The position numbers and the translations under genes were made by a program. Below the pieces are notes generated by a model that searched no databases, was not told the DNA's origin, and saw nothing but the letters and a program-made list of their open reading frames with translations. Shown here piece by piece: positions 7,356 to 15,604 of a stretch of DNA of 63,778 bases (its first letter is position 1; each line of letters opens with the position of its first letter). This stretch comes from an uncultured Lachnospiraceae bacterium (lineage in GTDB: Bacteria; Bacillota; Clostridia; Lachnospirales; Lachnospiraceae). The stretch is from NCBI GenBank assembly GCA_902789175.1, contig CADANF010000009.1, positions 1 through 63,778 on the forward strand. The letters run 5' to 3'.

Positions 7356-7386
7356 CTACTACTACATAATACGAGGAAAATGTAAG

Positions 7387-7434
7387 ATGATATTATTTTC
7401 ATTATTCGATTGGTTTAAAGGATTAATTCCTTAA
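7387..7434 (+). CDS. 15-aa amphipathic peptide MILFSLFDWFKGLIP
   Basis: ATG 7387 is preceded by an ACGAGGAAAAT ribosome binding site (about 7370-7380), encodes 15 residues, ends TAA 7432-7434 and is followed within 14 nt by a strong intrinsic terminator. Spaced aromatic and aliphatic residues with single D and K side chains suggest a membrane-surface helix, like the N-terminal leader of AgrD precursors or a small PSM-type peptide. It sits directly upstream of an AgrC-like kinase gene. It has no cysteine or thiolactone region, so it is either a complete small peptide, a truncated AgrD remnant or a chance frame. Confidence 0.4.
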   Translation: MILFSLFDWFKGLIP

Positions 7435-7447
7435 ATCAAATATGAAC

Positions 7448-7475
7448 AAAAAGAGGCAGAATATGCCTCTTTTTT
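7448..7475 (+). terminator. Intrinsic terminator after the 15-aa peptide gene
   Basis: AAAAAGAGGCA (7448-7458) pairs with TGCCTCTTTTT (7464-7474) around a 5-nt loop, giving an 11-bp stem merging into a U tract. It isolates the short upstream transcript from the kinase gene. Confidence 0.85.
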
Positions 7476-7530
7476 ATTGACTGCAAAAATATAATGTGAG
7501 AAAATTCATATATTGAAAAGAGGGTTTAAA

Positions 7531-8853
7531 ATGTATTATCAATTATGGAATTATATTTACGGCTTTGAAGAGGTTTTAACGTATTTTTTATGCGATTATG
7601 CTATTGTAAAAGTGATTTTTAAAAGACCAATAAAAACTTTTTCTTTGATTATAATCATAAATATCTGTTGTATTATATTACTGAATAATTATTGTATGAG
7701 TGGAAATTTAATACGGATATATCCAGTCTTGATTGGATTGATAATTCCATTATTATCAAAAGAGGGATTTAATAAAAAAACTTTAATTTCTTGGCTTTTT
7801 ATTTTTATATCAGATATTTTTAACACCACAGTTTTGCTATTGGTGTCGTATCTGACAAAAGAAAATTTAGTCGATGGAAATTCATATAATGAGAAAAAAC
7901 TATTATATAGATGTTCATTTCTTTTAATAATTCTTTTAGTGTATATGATAAGAAAATGGAATAATTCTAAAAATGATTTATTTGAAGCCATGAATTATAG
8001 GCAATTTATTTTCTTGTTTTTTAATTTATTAAGTTGGATTGTTGTTTTCGTAATTTATGAAGACAAAATAAAAGAATCTAATTATGAGGGAATAAAAGAG
8101 CTGATGGTTAGTTTTGCGGCTCTTTTAGCACCGGTATTTAGTATAGTTTTAAGTATTATTTATAGTAATTCTGTAAAGAAAATATCTGCTTTGCAAGAAA
8201 AAGAAAAATGGGATCAGTTTTTTATGCAATCTCAAAAAAATCAAATTGAAGATATAATGCAAAGGGATAAAGAATTAAGAGCTTTCAGACATGACTACAG
8301 GTCACATATGATTGTAATAAAAGAATATGCAAAAAGAATATCAGAGGGAAATAAGGAAGATTCAGATAAGCTGTTTGATTATGTAAATAATTTTGAACTG
8401 AGCTATATTGATAAATATAATAATGTCACAACAGGGGTAACGGAATTGGACGCCATTGTTGGTGAATTAGCAAAAAGATGCGATCTGGAAAAGATTATAT
8501 TTGAAACCAAAGGACATCTTGTTATTCCATCAAATATAAAAATATATGATATTTGTGCGGTTGTATATAATTTACTTTTAAATGCAATAGAAGCATCAGA
8601 AAAGATTGAAGAAGAAAAAAGAAAAATAGATATAACATTTTCATATTTTAAAAATCATATATCCATTACCGTGCAAAATAGTTGTATATCCGGTAAAATG
8701 GCTGATTCCCAAATGTTTCTTTTTACAGATAAAGAAGATAAAGTAAATCATGGAATAGGAATCGAAAATGTCAGAAAAATGATAAATAAATATGGTGGAA
8801 AAGTTCTGTTTAATAATAAGGACGGCATATTTAAAGTAGAAGTGTATATATAA
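7531..8853 (+). CDS. AgrC/ComD-like (HPK10) peptide-sensing histidine kinase, orphan
   Basis: 440 aa from ATG 7531, chosen because AAAGAGGG (7517-7524) is correctly spaced; the in-frame TTG 7513 is not. About six N-terminal membrane spans (to about residue 215) are followed by a linker helix, an H box FRHDYRSH with His near 254, an N box NLLLNAIEAS near 348 and HGIGIENVR as GHKL G box. This layout is that of quorum-sensing kinases that bind secreted peptides. No response-regulator gene, AgrB or AgrD-type gene lies beside it; the only candidate ligand is the 15-aa peptide upstream. Its place in the bacteriocin island suggests control of bacteriocin expression, which is inference. Confidence 0.85.
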   Translation: MYYQLWNYIYGFEEVLTYFLCDYAIVKVIFKRPIKTFSLIIIINICCIILLNNYCMSGNLIRIYPVLIGLIIPLLSKEGFNKKTLISWLFIFISDIFNTTVLLLVSYLTKENLVDGNSYNEKKLLYRCSFLLIILLVYMIRKWNNSKNDLFEAMNYRQFIFLFFNLLSWIVVFVIYEDKIKESNYEGIKELMVSFAALLAPVFSIVLSIIYSNSVKKISALQEKEKWDQFFMQSQKNQIEDIMQRDKELRAFRHDYRSHMIVIKEYAKRISEGNKEDSDKLFDYVNNFELSYIDKYNNVTTGVTELDAIVGELAKRCDLEKIIFETKGHLVIPSNIKIYDICAVVYNLLLNAIEASEKIEEEKRKIDITFSYFKNHISITVQNSCISGKMADSQMFLFTDKEDKVNHGIGIENVRKMINKYGGKVLFNNKDGIFKVEVYI

Positions 8854-8855
8854 TA

Positions 8856-8884
8856 AAAGTCAGGTTTTTAGTCCTGACTTTTTG
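8856..8884 (+). terminator. Intrinsic terminator of the kinase gene
   Basis: AAAGTCAGG and CCTGACTTT form a 9-bp stem with an 8-nt loop and a following T run, directly after the kinase stop codon. It also lies just beyond the 3' end of rsmG on the other strand and could serve it in reverse. Confidence 0.85.
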
Positions 8885-8921
8885 TTGGAGCATATTAAAT
8901 GTTTATAAATGGATCGATGTT

Positions 8922-9644
8922 TTACAGTGGTTCTTTCTTTGCTGTACCAGCTTTTCTTGGATAAGCTTTAGGAGTTGGAGCAGTCTTTTTAACTACGATA
9001 AAACTTCTCTTAATATCAGAATCAGGAAGAGTTATTCTTATGTCTTCAACTATGTCGCCGTTGAGACATTTAAGGGCGTGGGAAGCATTAAGTATTTCTT
9101 CATCCACCTCGCCTGATTTATAGGAAATAAAGTAACCGTTCTTTTTAACAAAAGGAAGAGTATATTCAAGAAGTATAGGCAGGTTTGCTACAGCGCGGGA
9201 TACGGCTATATCAAAATGGTCCCGAAGTTCTTTATTTCTTCCACCTTCTTCTGCTCTTGAGTGGATGGCTTTAATATCTTTTAAACCAAGAGAAAGTATC
9301 ACTTCATTTAAAAAATTTACTCTCTTATTAAGAGAATCAAGAAGCACCACATCTAAATCTGGAAAAAGAATCTTAAGTGGAATGCCGGGAAAACCAGCTC
9401 CGGTACCAACGTCAATAAGTTTTAATTTTTTGTCTTTAAGACCGTCAACCTTTGTTACAGAAAAAACCATGGAAACACTATCTATAAAATGTTTTAAGAC
9501 CACATCTTCTTTTTCTGTTATTGCAGTAAGGTTCATGACCTTGTTCTTCTCAATCAGCATCTCATAATAGGTTTCAAACTGAGCAAGTTGTTTTTCGCTG
9601 ATTGGGTAGTTATTTTCATTGCAAAATGATTTTAATTTATTCAT
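8922..9644 (-). CDS. rsmG: 16S rRNA (guanine527-N7)-methyltransferase RsmG
   Basis: 240 aa, usual length for GidB/RsmG. It uses S-adenosylmethionine to methylate N7 of G527 in 16S rRNA. The SAM-binding motif DVGTGAGFPGIPLKILFPD lies near residues 77-95, followed by the acidic LLDSLNKR strand; SRAVANLP near residue 150 is also typical, and the early NLTAI motif is present near 38. The gene is often next to mnmG near the origin, but here the downstream neighbour is the bacteriocin island, so the island's right border probably lies between 8885 and 8922. Confidence 0.95.
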   Translation of the reverse strand: MNKLKSFCNENNYPISEKQLAQFETYYEMLIEKNKVMNLTAITEKEDVVLKHFIDSVSMVFSVTKVDGLKDKKLKLIDVGTGAGFPGIPLKILFPDLDVVLLDSLNKRVNFLNEVILSLGLKDIKAIHSRAEEGGRNKELRDHFDIAVSRAVANLPILLEYTLPFVKKNGYFISYKSGEVDEEILNASHALKCLNGDIVEDIRITLPDSDIKRSFIVVKKTAPTPKAYPRKAGTAKKEPL

Positions 9645-9828
9645 AAGAATCCCTTAATTTGATTTTTATATAAAAATGTTATATTATGCAAAGACGCATA
9701 TATTTTAATCATAGATTAAGATGTTTAAAAAATCAATCATATATGATATATTAAACTTTGAGCATATCGTTAATACTTATAAGTTTACTTAAGTATATAT
9801 ATAAATACGAAAGGTATAAAGTAATAGT

Positions 9829-10761
9829 ATGAATAATATGGAGCCAGTAAAGCCTACTCTTGTTGTAATGGCAGCAGGTCTTGGAAGTAGATTTGGTGGT
9901 CTTAAGCAGATCACAGCAGTAGATAAAAAGGGCCATGCTCTTATGGACTATGCTATATATGATGCTAAGAAAGCAGGTTTTGGTGATGTAGTTTTCATCA
10001 TCAGACAGGATTTTGCTGATGACTTTAAGAAGACAGTAGGAGACAGAGTAAGTAAGAATTTACCTGTTACATATGCTTATCAGGAACTTGAAATGCTTCC
10101 AGATGATATGAAGGTGCCTGAAGAAAGAAAAAAACCATGGGGAACTACTCATGCTCTTTTTTGTGCAAGAGAAGTACTTAAGGGAAAGAACTTCCTTACA
10201 GTAAATGCAGATGACTATTATGGATATGAATCATTTAAGCTGGCAGCAGATTTCCTTACAAAGGGAGGTGCTGATAGTTCTGAATATGGTATCATAGGTT
10301 ATGATGTAGTTAAGACTCTTACTGAAAATGGTACAGTATCAAGAGGAATCTGCAAGGTTGATAAAGATAATAATCTTGTAAGAATAGATGAAAGAAAAGA
10401 GATAAAGCTTGAGGATGGAAGAGGTTACTTTACTCTTGATGGAGGAAGAACTTATACACTTATACCACAGGATGCTGTAGCATCAATGAATATGTGGGCA
10501 TTTAGATCAGGTTTTATTGATGATATAACAGAGACATTCCCTGAAAGATTACGTAAGGGAATAGAAGAAAATCCTCTTAAATTTGAAGAGACACTTTCAG
10601 ATGCAGTTCAGGATATTCTTAACAGAGAAAAGGGTAATGTTAAGATCATAGCTTCTCCTGAAAAATGGTTTGGAATGACTTATAAGGAGGATATAGATGA
10701 GGTTAAAGAAAAGATTTCAGAATTAACTGAAGAAGGTGCATATCCAAGAGGGGATTGGTAA
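9829..10761 (+). CDS. NDP-sugar (nucleotidyl)transferase family protein
   Basis: 310 aa. The N-terminal Rossmann-like NTP-transferase signature MAAGLGSRFGGLKQ lies at about residues 12-25 and a metal-binding VNADDYYG near 125-132. The enzyme would transfer a nucleotide to a sugar-1-phosphate for cell-wall or polysaccharide precursors; the exact sugar cannot be read. The protein is not close to GalU or RmlA beyond the fold. GAAAGG at 9809-9814 is somewhat far from ATG 9829, and ATG 9838 is an alternative start. It is divergent from rsmG across a 184-nt gap. Confidence 0.75.
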   Translation: MNNMEPVKPTLVVMAAGLGSRFGGLKQITAVDKKGHALMDYAIYDAKKAGFGDVVFIIRQDFADDFKKTVGDRVSKNLPVTYAYQELEMLPDDMKVPEERKKPWGTTHALFCAREVLKGKNFLTVNADDYYGYESFKLAADFLTKGGADSSEYGIIGYDVVKTLTENGTVSRGICKVDKDNNLVRIDERKEIKLEDGRGYFTLDGGRTYTLIPQDAVASMNMWAFRSGFIDDITETFPERLRKGIEENPLKFEETLSDAVQDILNREKGNVKIIASPEKWFGMTYKEDIDEVKEKISELTEEGAYPRGDW

Positions 10762-10765
10762 AAAG

Positions 10766-11398
10766 ATGAATAAAGATAAACTGCCTTTCTATGAAAGAAA
10801 GATTTCATTTGTGATAATGAAGATTGCATATATATCAGGTGCTGTCCTGATAATAATGTCTCCATTTTTAAAATGGAAGAAGCTGGTTATCAAAACTGAT
10901 AAATATTCAAAGGGTAGTTATTCATTTTTTAATTGTGTAAAAAGCGGGATCAGCAGTTTAAAATACGGTTTTGATTTTTATAAGATAGTTCCTTGTTTTT
11001 TATTTCTATTGCTGATCTTAACAGGTTTTTATATGCTTTATGTGGCATTAAAAGATGTAGATATAATAAAAAGACCAGAAGAAAGTTCATTCTTTGTTGA
11101 CAGATTTACAAAGAAGTATAAATTTATATCAAGACTGATGGTTCTTCCATTAGTGATATTAGAATTGATATTATGTATAAAAACTAAAATGTATAGTATT
11201 CAGCTTGGTGAATATAAGGAAATGTATAATACATGGAAGTCCATTGTTGCACTGTCTGAACAACAGACTGGATATAAAAGCAGTATGAAAGTAAAGCTAT
11301 ATACACCATTTAGTTTTTATCTTATCATTTTTGGATTGATACTATTTATTGGCGGCTTTGCCTTTAAATATATCCTTGATACTTTAAATGAAGATTAA
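10766..11398 (+). CDS. Membrane protein of unknown function, four spans
   Basis: 210 aa from ATG 10766, just after the nucleotidyltransferase stop; an earlier in-frame start at 10736 would overlap that gene and lacks a ribosome binding site. Four hydrophobic segments are visible (about 20-38, 68-90, 126-142 and 183-203) with basic N-terminus and loops. No family is recognised. It is in the same transcription unit as the nucleotidyltransferase and ends at a strong bidirectional terminator. Confidence 0.65.
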   Translation: MNKDKLPFYERKISFVIMKIAYISGAVLIIMSPFLKWKKLVIKTDKYSKGSYSFFNCVKSGISSLKYGFDFYKIVPCFLFLLLILTGFYMLYVALKDVDIIKRPEESSFFVDRFTKKYKFISRLMVLPLVILELILCIKTKMYSIQLGEYKEMYNTWKSIVALSEQQTGYKSSMKVKLYTPFSFYLIIFGLILFIGGFAFKYILDTLNED

Positions 11399-11437
11399 AA
11401 AATTCCTCGAAGACGTTTTGCTTCGAGGAATTTTTTT
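11399..11437. terminator. Bidirectional intrinsic terminator
   Basis: AATTCCTCGAAG (11401-11412) pairs with CTTCGAGGAATT around an 8-nt loop, flanked by A and T runs on both sides. It serves the plus-strand membrane-protein gene and, in reverse, aroA. Confidence 0.9.
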
Positions 11438-12755
11438 AATGCATAAGAGATATAAAATGCTGATAAAAATCAGGATAGGATTTTGTTATTGAATATGGAT
11501 CTGTAATTGTTACAGGGCCTTTTGCTCTAATAGAAGCTATAGCAGTAGACATCGCCATACGATGATCATTTACGGAATCATTAATTGCTTCTTTAAAATC
11601 AGTAGTTCCGGTGATAAAAAGAGTATCATTTTTTTCTTCAATAGATACTCCAAAATTAAGCAGCATTGTCTTTATAGCTTCAACTCTATCACTCTCTTTT
11701 ATCCTAAGTCGCTCATAGTTGATTATCTTAGTGGTTCCTTTAGCAGCTGCGGCCAATACAGAAAGGACAGGAATAAGATCCGGTATATCATGAGCATCTA
11801 TAAATGAAGCCTTTAAGTCTTTTGGTATAACGGTTATATCATAAAGTCCGTTGCTATTTTGGTTTATCTCTATATCAGCTCCGAAATCGCGTAAGATATC
11901 GATTACTTTTTTATCTCCCTGGTCACTGTCTGGTGAAAGATCCATAACTGTTACACTTTCATTAGATAAGGCTCCGGCGCAAAGGAAAAATGCTGCATTG
12001 CTCCAGTCTCCTTCAACTTTTGTTATAGGAGATACCGGGTTATAAACCTGATTTCCTGGAATTAAAAATTCTCCAGGAGCATTTTCCATTATTTTTATAT
12101 TATATGAAGCAAGTACTGATAAAGTGATATTGATATAAGGACGGGAGGAGATCTCTCCTGTAACTTTTATCCTGCTGTCACCATTTAGTAATGGCAGTGC
12201 AAATAATAATCCGGTGATATACTGGGAAGAGATGTTTCCCGGTATCGTATATGTTCCGGGGCTTATATATCCTTTAGTTATCAAGGGAGAAATTCCCTGT
12301 TTGGAAAGAGTGGCTCCTTTATTTATCAGCTCTTCGTAAAGTGGTGAAAGTGGACGGGTTGTGAGACGGTTATGTGTTGTAATCTCACAGTCCATTCCAA
12401 GAGCAGTAACTATAGGAAGCATAAATCTCAGTGTGGAACCGCTTTCCCCGGCATCCATACTGTGGACCAAAGTATCTTTTTTAGACTTAGAGTATATATA
12501 AGGGATAGGTTTTATATCCAGATGATCATCATTTTTAGTGATCACAGCTCCAAGGTTTTTAAGGCAGGAAATGGTAGCTTCTATATCTTTAGAAGTCTCT
12601 TCAAGGATAAGTCTTGAAGGAGAAACAGAAAGAGCAGATGCGATAAGCAGTCTGTGGGCATGAGATTTAGAGGCTATTGCCTTTATCTTTCCACCAAAAT
12701 CATATGCAAATGTATTTAATGTAACGCTGTTTTTTTGTTTGATTATCTTTTCCAT
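11436..12755 (-). CDS. aroA: 3-phosphoshikimate 1-carboxyvinyltransferase (EPSP synthase)
   Basis: 439 aa. It condenses shikimate-3-phosphate with phosphoenolpyruvate in the chorismate pathway. Visible family motifs are KSHAHR near residue 30 (substrate-binding K/R), DAGESGSTLRF near 101-111 (PEP and phosphate binding), SSQYITGL near 176-183 and RIKESDRVEAI near 345. The DAGESGSTLR form in place of NAGTAMR marks a class II-like or divergent enzyme of the kind usually less sensitive to glyphosate; that is inference. It is downstream of tyrA with a 7-nt gap, so the two form an aromatic amino-acid operon read leftward. Confidence 0.93.
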   Translation of the reverse strand: MEKIIKQKNSVTLNTFAYDFGGKIKAIASKSHAHRLLIASALSVSPSRLILEETSKDIEATISCLKNLGAVITKNDDHLDIKPIPYIYSKSKKDTLVHSMDAGESGSTLRFMLPIVTALGMDCEITTHNRLTTRPLSPLYEELINKGATLSKQGISPLITKGYISPGTYTIPGNISSQYITGLLFALPLLNGDSRIKVTGEISSRPYINITLSVLASYNIKIMENAPGEFLIPGNQVYNPVSPITKVEGDWSNAAFFLCAGALSNESVTVMDLSPDSDQGDKKVIDILRDFGADIEINQNSNGLYDITVIPKDLKASFIDAHDIPDLIPVLSVLAAAAKGTTKIINYERLRIKESDRVEAIKTMLLNFGVSIEEKNDTLFITGTTDFKEAINDSVNDHRMAMSTAIASIRAKGPVTITDPYSITKSYPDFYQHFISLMH

Positions 12756-12762
12756 ATATTAA

Positions 12763-13626
12763 TTATTTTCCATCGACGGTTTCTTTAGCCATTTTTCCAT
12801 CATGAAGCAGCTGCCACATGGTATCAGCATCATTATCTATTAAAGCCTGTTTATATTCTAAAAGATATTTTGTTATATAATCAATTTCTTTAATGAGATT
12901 ATCTTTATTAAGAAGGAAAATCTCAGTCCACATGGTTTCATTTAACCAGGCAACACGGGTCATATCCTTATAGCTCCCTGCAGAAAATCCTTTATGTGCA
13001 AGAGCTGTAGGGCTTTTTATATAGGCATTTGATACGATATGAGCCATTTCTGATGTGAATGCAATCATCTCATCATGTCTTTCGGCAGAACATACAGTTA
13101 TCATACCAAAATCACAAGGCTTTAAAATAGAGGTAACACAGTCTATAAGTTCTTTATCTTCTAAATCTTCCGGGACTATGATCATGGATGCATCTTTAAA
13201 AAGTTTTCCTGTACTATATTTATAACCGGAATACTTTTTACCGGCCATAGGATGACCGCCTACAAAAGTAAATCCTGCTTCTTTTGCAATCTTAAAACAT
13301 TCCTGACACACAACTCGCTTTAATCCTCCGGTATCAATGACAATAGCATTTTTATTTATAAATGGAGCCATTTTTTTTACGAACTGGTTGATAGCAACTG
13401 GATACAAAGCAGGAATTATAAGATCACATTCTTTAATATTATCTTTATCAAGTTTTTTATCAAGAGTACCTTCTTTTATAGCAGCCTGAACTACATCATC
13501 ATTAAGGTCGGTACCATATACAGTAAGATTTCCATTTTCTTTAAAGGCTTTTGCAAATGAACCGCCTATAAGACCAAGGCCTGCGATTCCTACAGTTTTA
13601 ATTGTTTTCCTGTTAAAATGTGACAT
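12763..13626 (-). CDS. tyrA: Prephenate dehydrogenase
   Basis: 287 aa, the short form without ACT or chorismate mutase domain. It converts prephenate to 4-hydroxyphenylpyruvate with NAD(P)+ for tyrosine synthesis. The Rossmann motif GLGLIGGS is at about residues 16-23, GGHPMAGKKYSGY near 123-135, and the helical dimerisation domain contains HDEMIAFTSEMAHIV. It is first gene of the tyrA-aroA unit; no T-box or other riboswitch was recognised in the 248-nt upstream gap. Confidence 0.92.
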   Translation of the reverse strand: MSHFNRKTIKTVGIAGLGLIGGSFAKAFKENGNLTVYGTDLNDDVVQAAIKEGTLDKKLDKDNIKECDLIIPALYPVAINQFVKKMAPFINKNAIVIDTGGLKRVVCQECFKIAKEAGFTFVGGHPMAGKKYSGYKYSTGKLFKDASMIIVPEDLEDKELIDCVTSILKPCDFGMITVCSAERHDEMIAFTSEMAHIVSNAYIKSPTALAHKGFSAGSYKDMTRVAWLNETMWTEIFLLNKDNLIKEIDYITKYLLEYKQALIDNDADTMWQLLHDGKMAKETVDGK

Positions 13627-13874
13627 TATATTATTCCTCTCTGGCGATATATCATAGTTATATTATAACCTGAATGTCAAAATATACTTCTGACACAAGG
13701 ATTTCTTCCTTAAATAAACAAGAAAAAAGTCATAAAAATACTCTAATGCGTTAATGCGTTAAAGTCAAGAGCGGCTTTAATTATTTTAAAGGATAATATT
13801 TTGTGGTATTTGATTGATAAAAAAATCAGGATGTTATACGATAATAAATTAGTAATAAGAAAAGAGGAAATAGC
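13627..13874. promoter_or_regulatory. Divergent intergenic region with a short direct repeat
   Basis: The 248-nt gap between tyrA and the next gene must hold both promoters. A TAATGCGT-TAATGCGT direct repeat is seen around 13744-13758. No known riboswitch, T-box or hairpin terminator was found. Confidence 0.3.
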
Positions 13875-14279
13875 ATGATTCAAAATGTTGCTGCGGTTAT
13901 CGTGATGATCGTTTTTTTGGCTGAGCTTTATTTTTCAGCAGCCGGTGCGGCTCATAGAAAGAAAAAGATAATAAAGGGATGGAATAAAACAAGTGGAGTG
14001 ATAAGAGCTATCGAAAAAAAGAATGATCAGATGGCTAGAAAGAATTATACGGAGCTTACTATAGAAGGACCGGAGGGACGTACTGTATATGGAAAGGTGA
14101 GCAGTATGTTCAACATCTATGAGATAGGTGAAGAAGTCGAATTAATGGAAAAAGACGGATACCATAGATTTGTTGGAAATGATAGAGTTGACAGGAAGGG
14201 TAAGAAGGAACAGCTGATCGGTATCTTACCTATTATTGGCATAATTCTTATAGCTGGTATTTTAAGTATTATATTCTAG
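13875..14279 (+). CDS. Small membrane protein with two spans (DUF3592-like layout)
   Basis: 134 aa: a hydrophobic N-terminal span (about 5-24), a soluble middle domain with an alternating beta pattern (YTELTIEGPEGRTVYGKV near 55-72) and a C-terminal span (about 114-133). The arrangement resembles DUF3592-type proteins, which have a beta domain between two helices; function unknown. AAAGAGG precedes ATG 13875. The next small gene follows after 10 nt and is probably co-transcribed. Confidence 0.6.
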   Translation: MIQNVAAVIVMIVFLAELYFSAAGAAHRKKKIIKGWNKTSGVIRAIEKKNDQMARKNYTELTIEGPEGRTVYGKVSSMFNIYEIGEEVELMEKDGYHRFVGNDRVDRKGKKEQLIGILPIIGIILIAGILSIIF

Positions 14280-14289
14280 GGAGGCAGTT

Positions 14290-14514
14290 ATGGAGAAGAA
14301 TAAGGTAGTGAGAGCAAAGAAGATAAAAGGTTTAAAGAGTGTAAAAAAACCTGCTAAAGCTTTTGAAGAAAAAAAGTCAGTTAAAAAGCTTAGAAAATCT
14401 TATGAAAAAGCATTAAAAAAGGCCAGTCCGGAAAGGACACTTTCTTTAATTGCAGTTTTACTTACCGGTATCTTAACAGTTCTGGATTATATAGATAAAA
14501 AAAGCGATAAATAA
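14290..14514 (+). CDS. Small basic protein with C-terminal membrane span
   Basis: 74 aa. The first 48 residues are very lysine-rich with repeated KSVKK motifs, followed by one hydrophobic segment (about 53-67) and a short charged tail. GGGAGG lies just before ATG 14290. The protein could bind nucleic acid or acidic lipid at the membrane, but no family is recognised. Short length and Lys bias make function unassignable; ribosome binding site and spacing support a real gene. Confidence 0.6.
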   Translation: MEKNKVVRAKKIKGLKSVKKPAKAFEEKKSVKKLRKSYEKALKKASPERTLSLIAVLLTGILTVLDYIDKKSDK

Positions 14515-14553
14515 TACTGATTGATAATGAAAAAATAAGGGATTCTCTTAATC

Positions 14554-14582
14554 TTGCAGTTTTAATTGCCGGGTGTTAAAAT
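14554..14582 (+). promoter_or_regulatory. Promoter of ptb-buk
   Basis: TTGCAG (14554-14559) and TAAAAT (14577-14582) are separated by exactly 17 nt, 76 nt before the ptb start. Confidence 0.55.
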
Positions 14583-14658
14583 ATTGCTAGTTTTTCGCTT
14601 TAAAGATAATAATCTCTGCAAAAATGCAGGGCATAAGTATAGAAAGGAATTTATTAAA

Positions 14659-15585
14659 ATGAGTAAGAGTTTTGACGAGTTAGTAGCAAAAGCCGCAGCT
14701 GTTGAAAAGAAGAAGGTTTCAGTAGCAGTGGCACAGGATGATGAAGTACTTTTAGCTGTAAAGGCAGCAAAGGAAAAGGGAATCGCTGATTCAATCCTTG
14801 TTGGTGATGCAGATGAAATTAAGAAGATAGCTGATAACATCGGTATGAACCTTGCTGATTACGAAGTTATAGATGTTAAGGATAAGATTGAAGCTGCTCA
14901 TGAAGCAGTTAAGCTTGTTCACGATGGTAAGGCAGATATGTACATGAAGGGTCTTATCGATACTAAGGATTTCCTTAAGAGTGTACTTGATAAGGAAGTT
15001 GGACTTAGAAGCGGCAGACCACTTTCACATGTATGCGTATTTGAGATGGAAGGTGTTGATCATCTCCTTTTCCTTTCAGACGTTGCATTTGTTCCATATC
15101 CAACACTTGAGGATAAGGCAAATATCATCAGAAATACAGTAGAGATCTGCGAAGCTTGTGGTGTTCTTAATCCAAAGGTTGCTCCACTTGCAGCAGTTGA
15201 AGTAGTAAATCCTAAGATGCCTGAGACAGTTGAGGCTGATCAGTTACGTCAGATGAATGAAAATGGTGAGATTGAAGGCTGCATCGTTGATGGACCTCTT
15301 TCACTTGACCTTGCTACATGCCCAGAGGCTGCTAAGCATAAGGGAGCTACAGGCCGTAAGATCGTAGGAGATGCAGATGTGCTTCTGTTCCCTAACATTC
15401 ATGCTGGTAACATCCTTTATAAGGGACTTGTTCATTTTGCAAATGTTAAGAACGGTAATCTTATTACAGGTACAGCTGCTCCAGTTATTCTTACTTCACG
15501 TTCAGATTCATTTGAAGTAAAGGTTAACTCTCTTGCACTTGGTGCTCTTGTAGCGGATTCTCTTAAGAAAAACGCAAATAAATAA
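14659..15585 (+). CDS. ptb: Phosphate butyryltransferase
   Basis: 308 aa from ATG 14659, which has GAAAGGA 9 nt upstream; a longer in-frame start at 14566 would begin upstream of and run through the promoter region. It converts butyryl-CoA and phosphate to butyryl phosphate. The PTA/PTB fold is seen with MKGLIDTKDFLKSVL near 97-111 and the conserved C-terminal PVILTSRSDS (phosphate/CoA binding). Directly followed by butyrate kinase after 19 nt, which separates it from acetyl-type Pta. Together they give ATP by substrate-level phosphorylation in butyrate fermentation. Confidence 0.93.
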   Translation: MSKSFDELVAKAAAVEKKKVSVAVAQDDEVLLAVKAAKEKGIADSILVGDADEIKKIADNIGMNLADYEVIDVKDKIEAAHEAVKLVHDGKADMYMKGLIDTKDFLKSVLDKEVGLRSGRPLSHVCVFEMEGVDHLLFLSDVAFVPYPTLEDKANIIRNTVEICEACGVLNPKVAPLAAVEVVNPKMPETVEADQLRQMNENGEIEGCIVDGPLSLDLATCPEAAKHKGATGRKIVGDADVLLFPNIHAGNILYKGLVHFANVKNGNLITGTAAPVILTSRSDSFEVKVNSLALGALVADSLKKNANK

Positions 15586-15604
15586 TTATTATATGGAGGG
15601 AAAT

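Larger units (their letters stand above)
5849..7386 (-). mobile_element. IS110-family insertion sequence (ends approximate)
   Basis: The element comprises the transposase gene plus a roughly 300-nt structured non-coding segment on its 5' side (7084-7386). IS110 elements lack terminal inverted repeats, so the exact ends cannot be set from one copy; the limits given are the outer bounds of sequence not explained by neighbouring genes. A long 5' non-coding end is typical of the IS110 group proper, in contrast to the IS1111 group, where it lies 3'. Confidence 0.6.

Noticed and set aside
14566-14658. Upstream in-frame start for ptb
   Set aside because: It lies within the promoter region, has no ribosome binding site, and the extension does not resemble the family; ATG 14659 fits the usual N-terminus.
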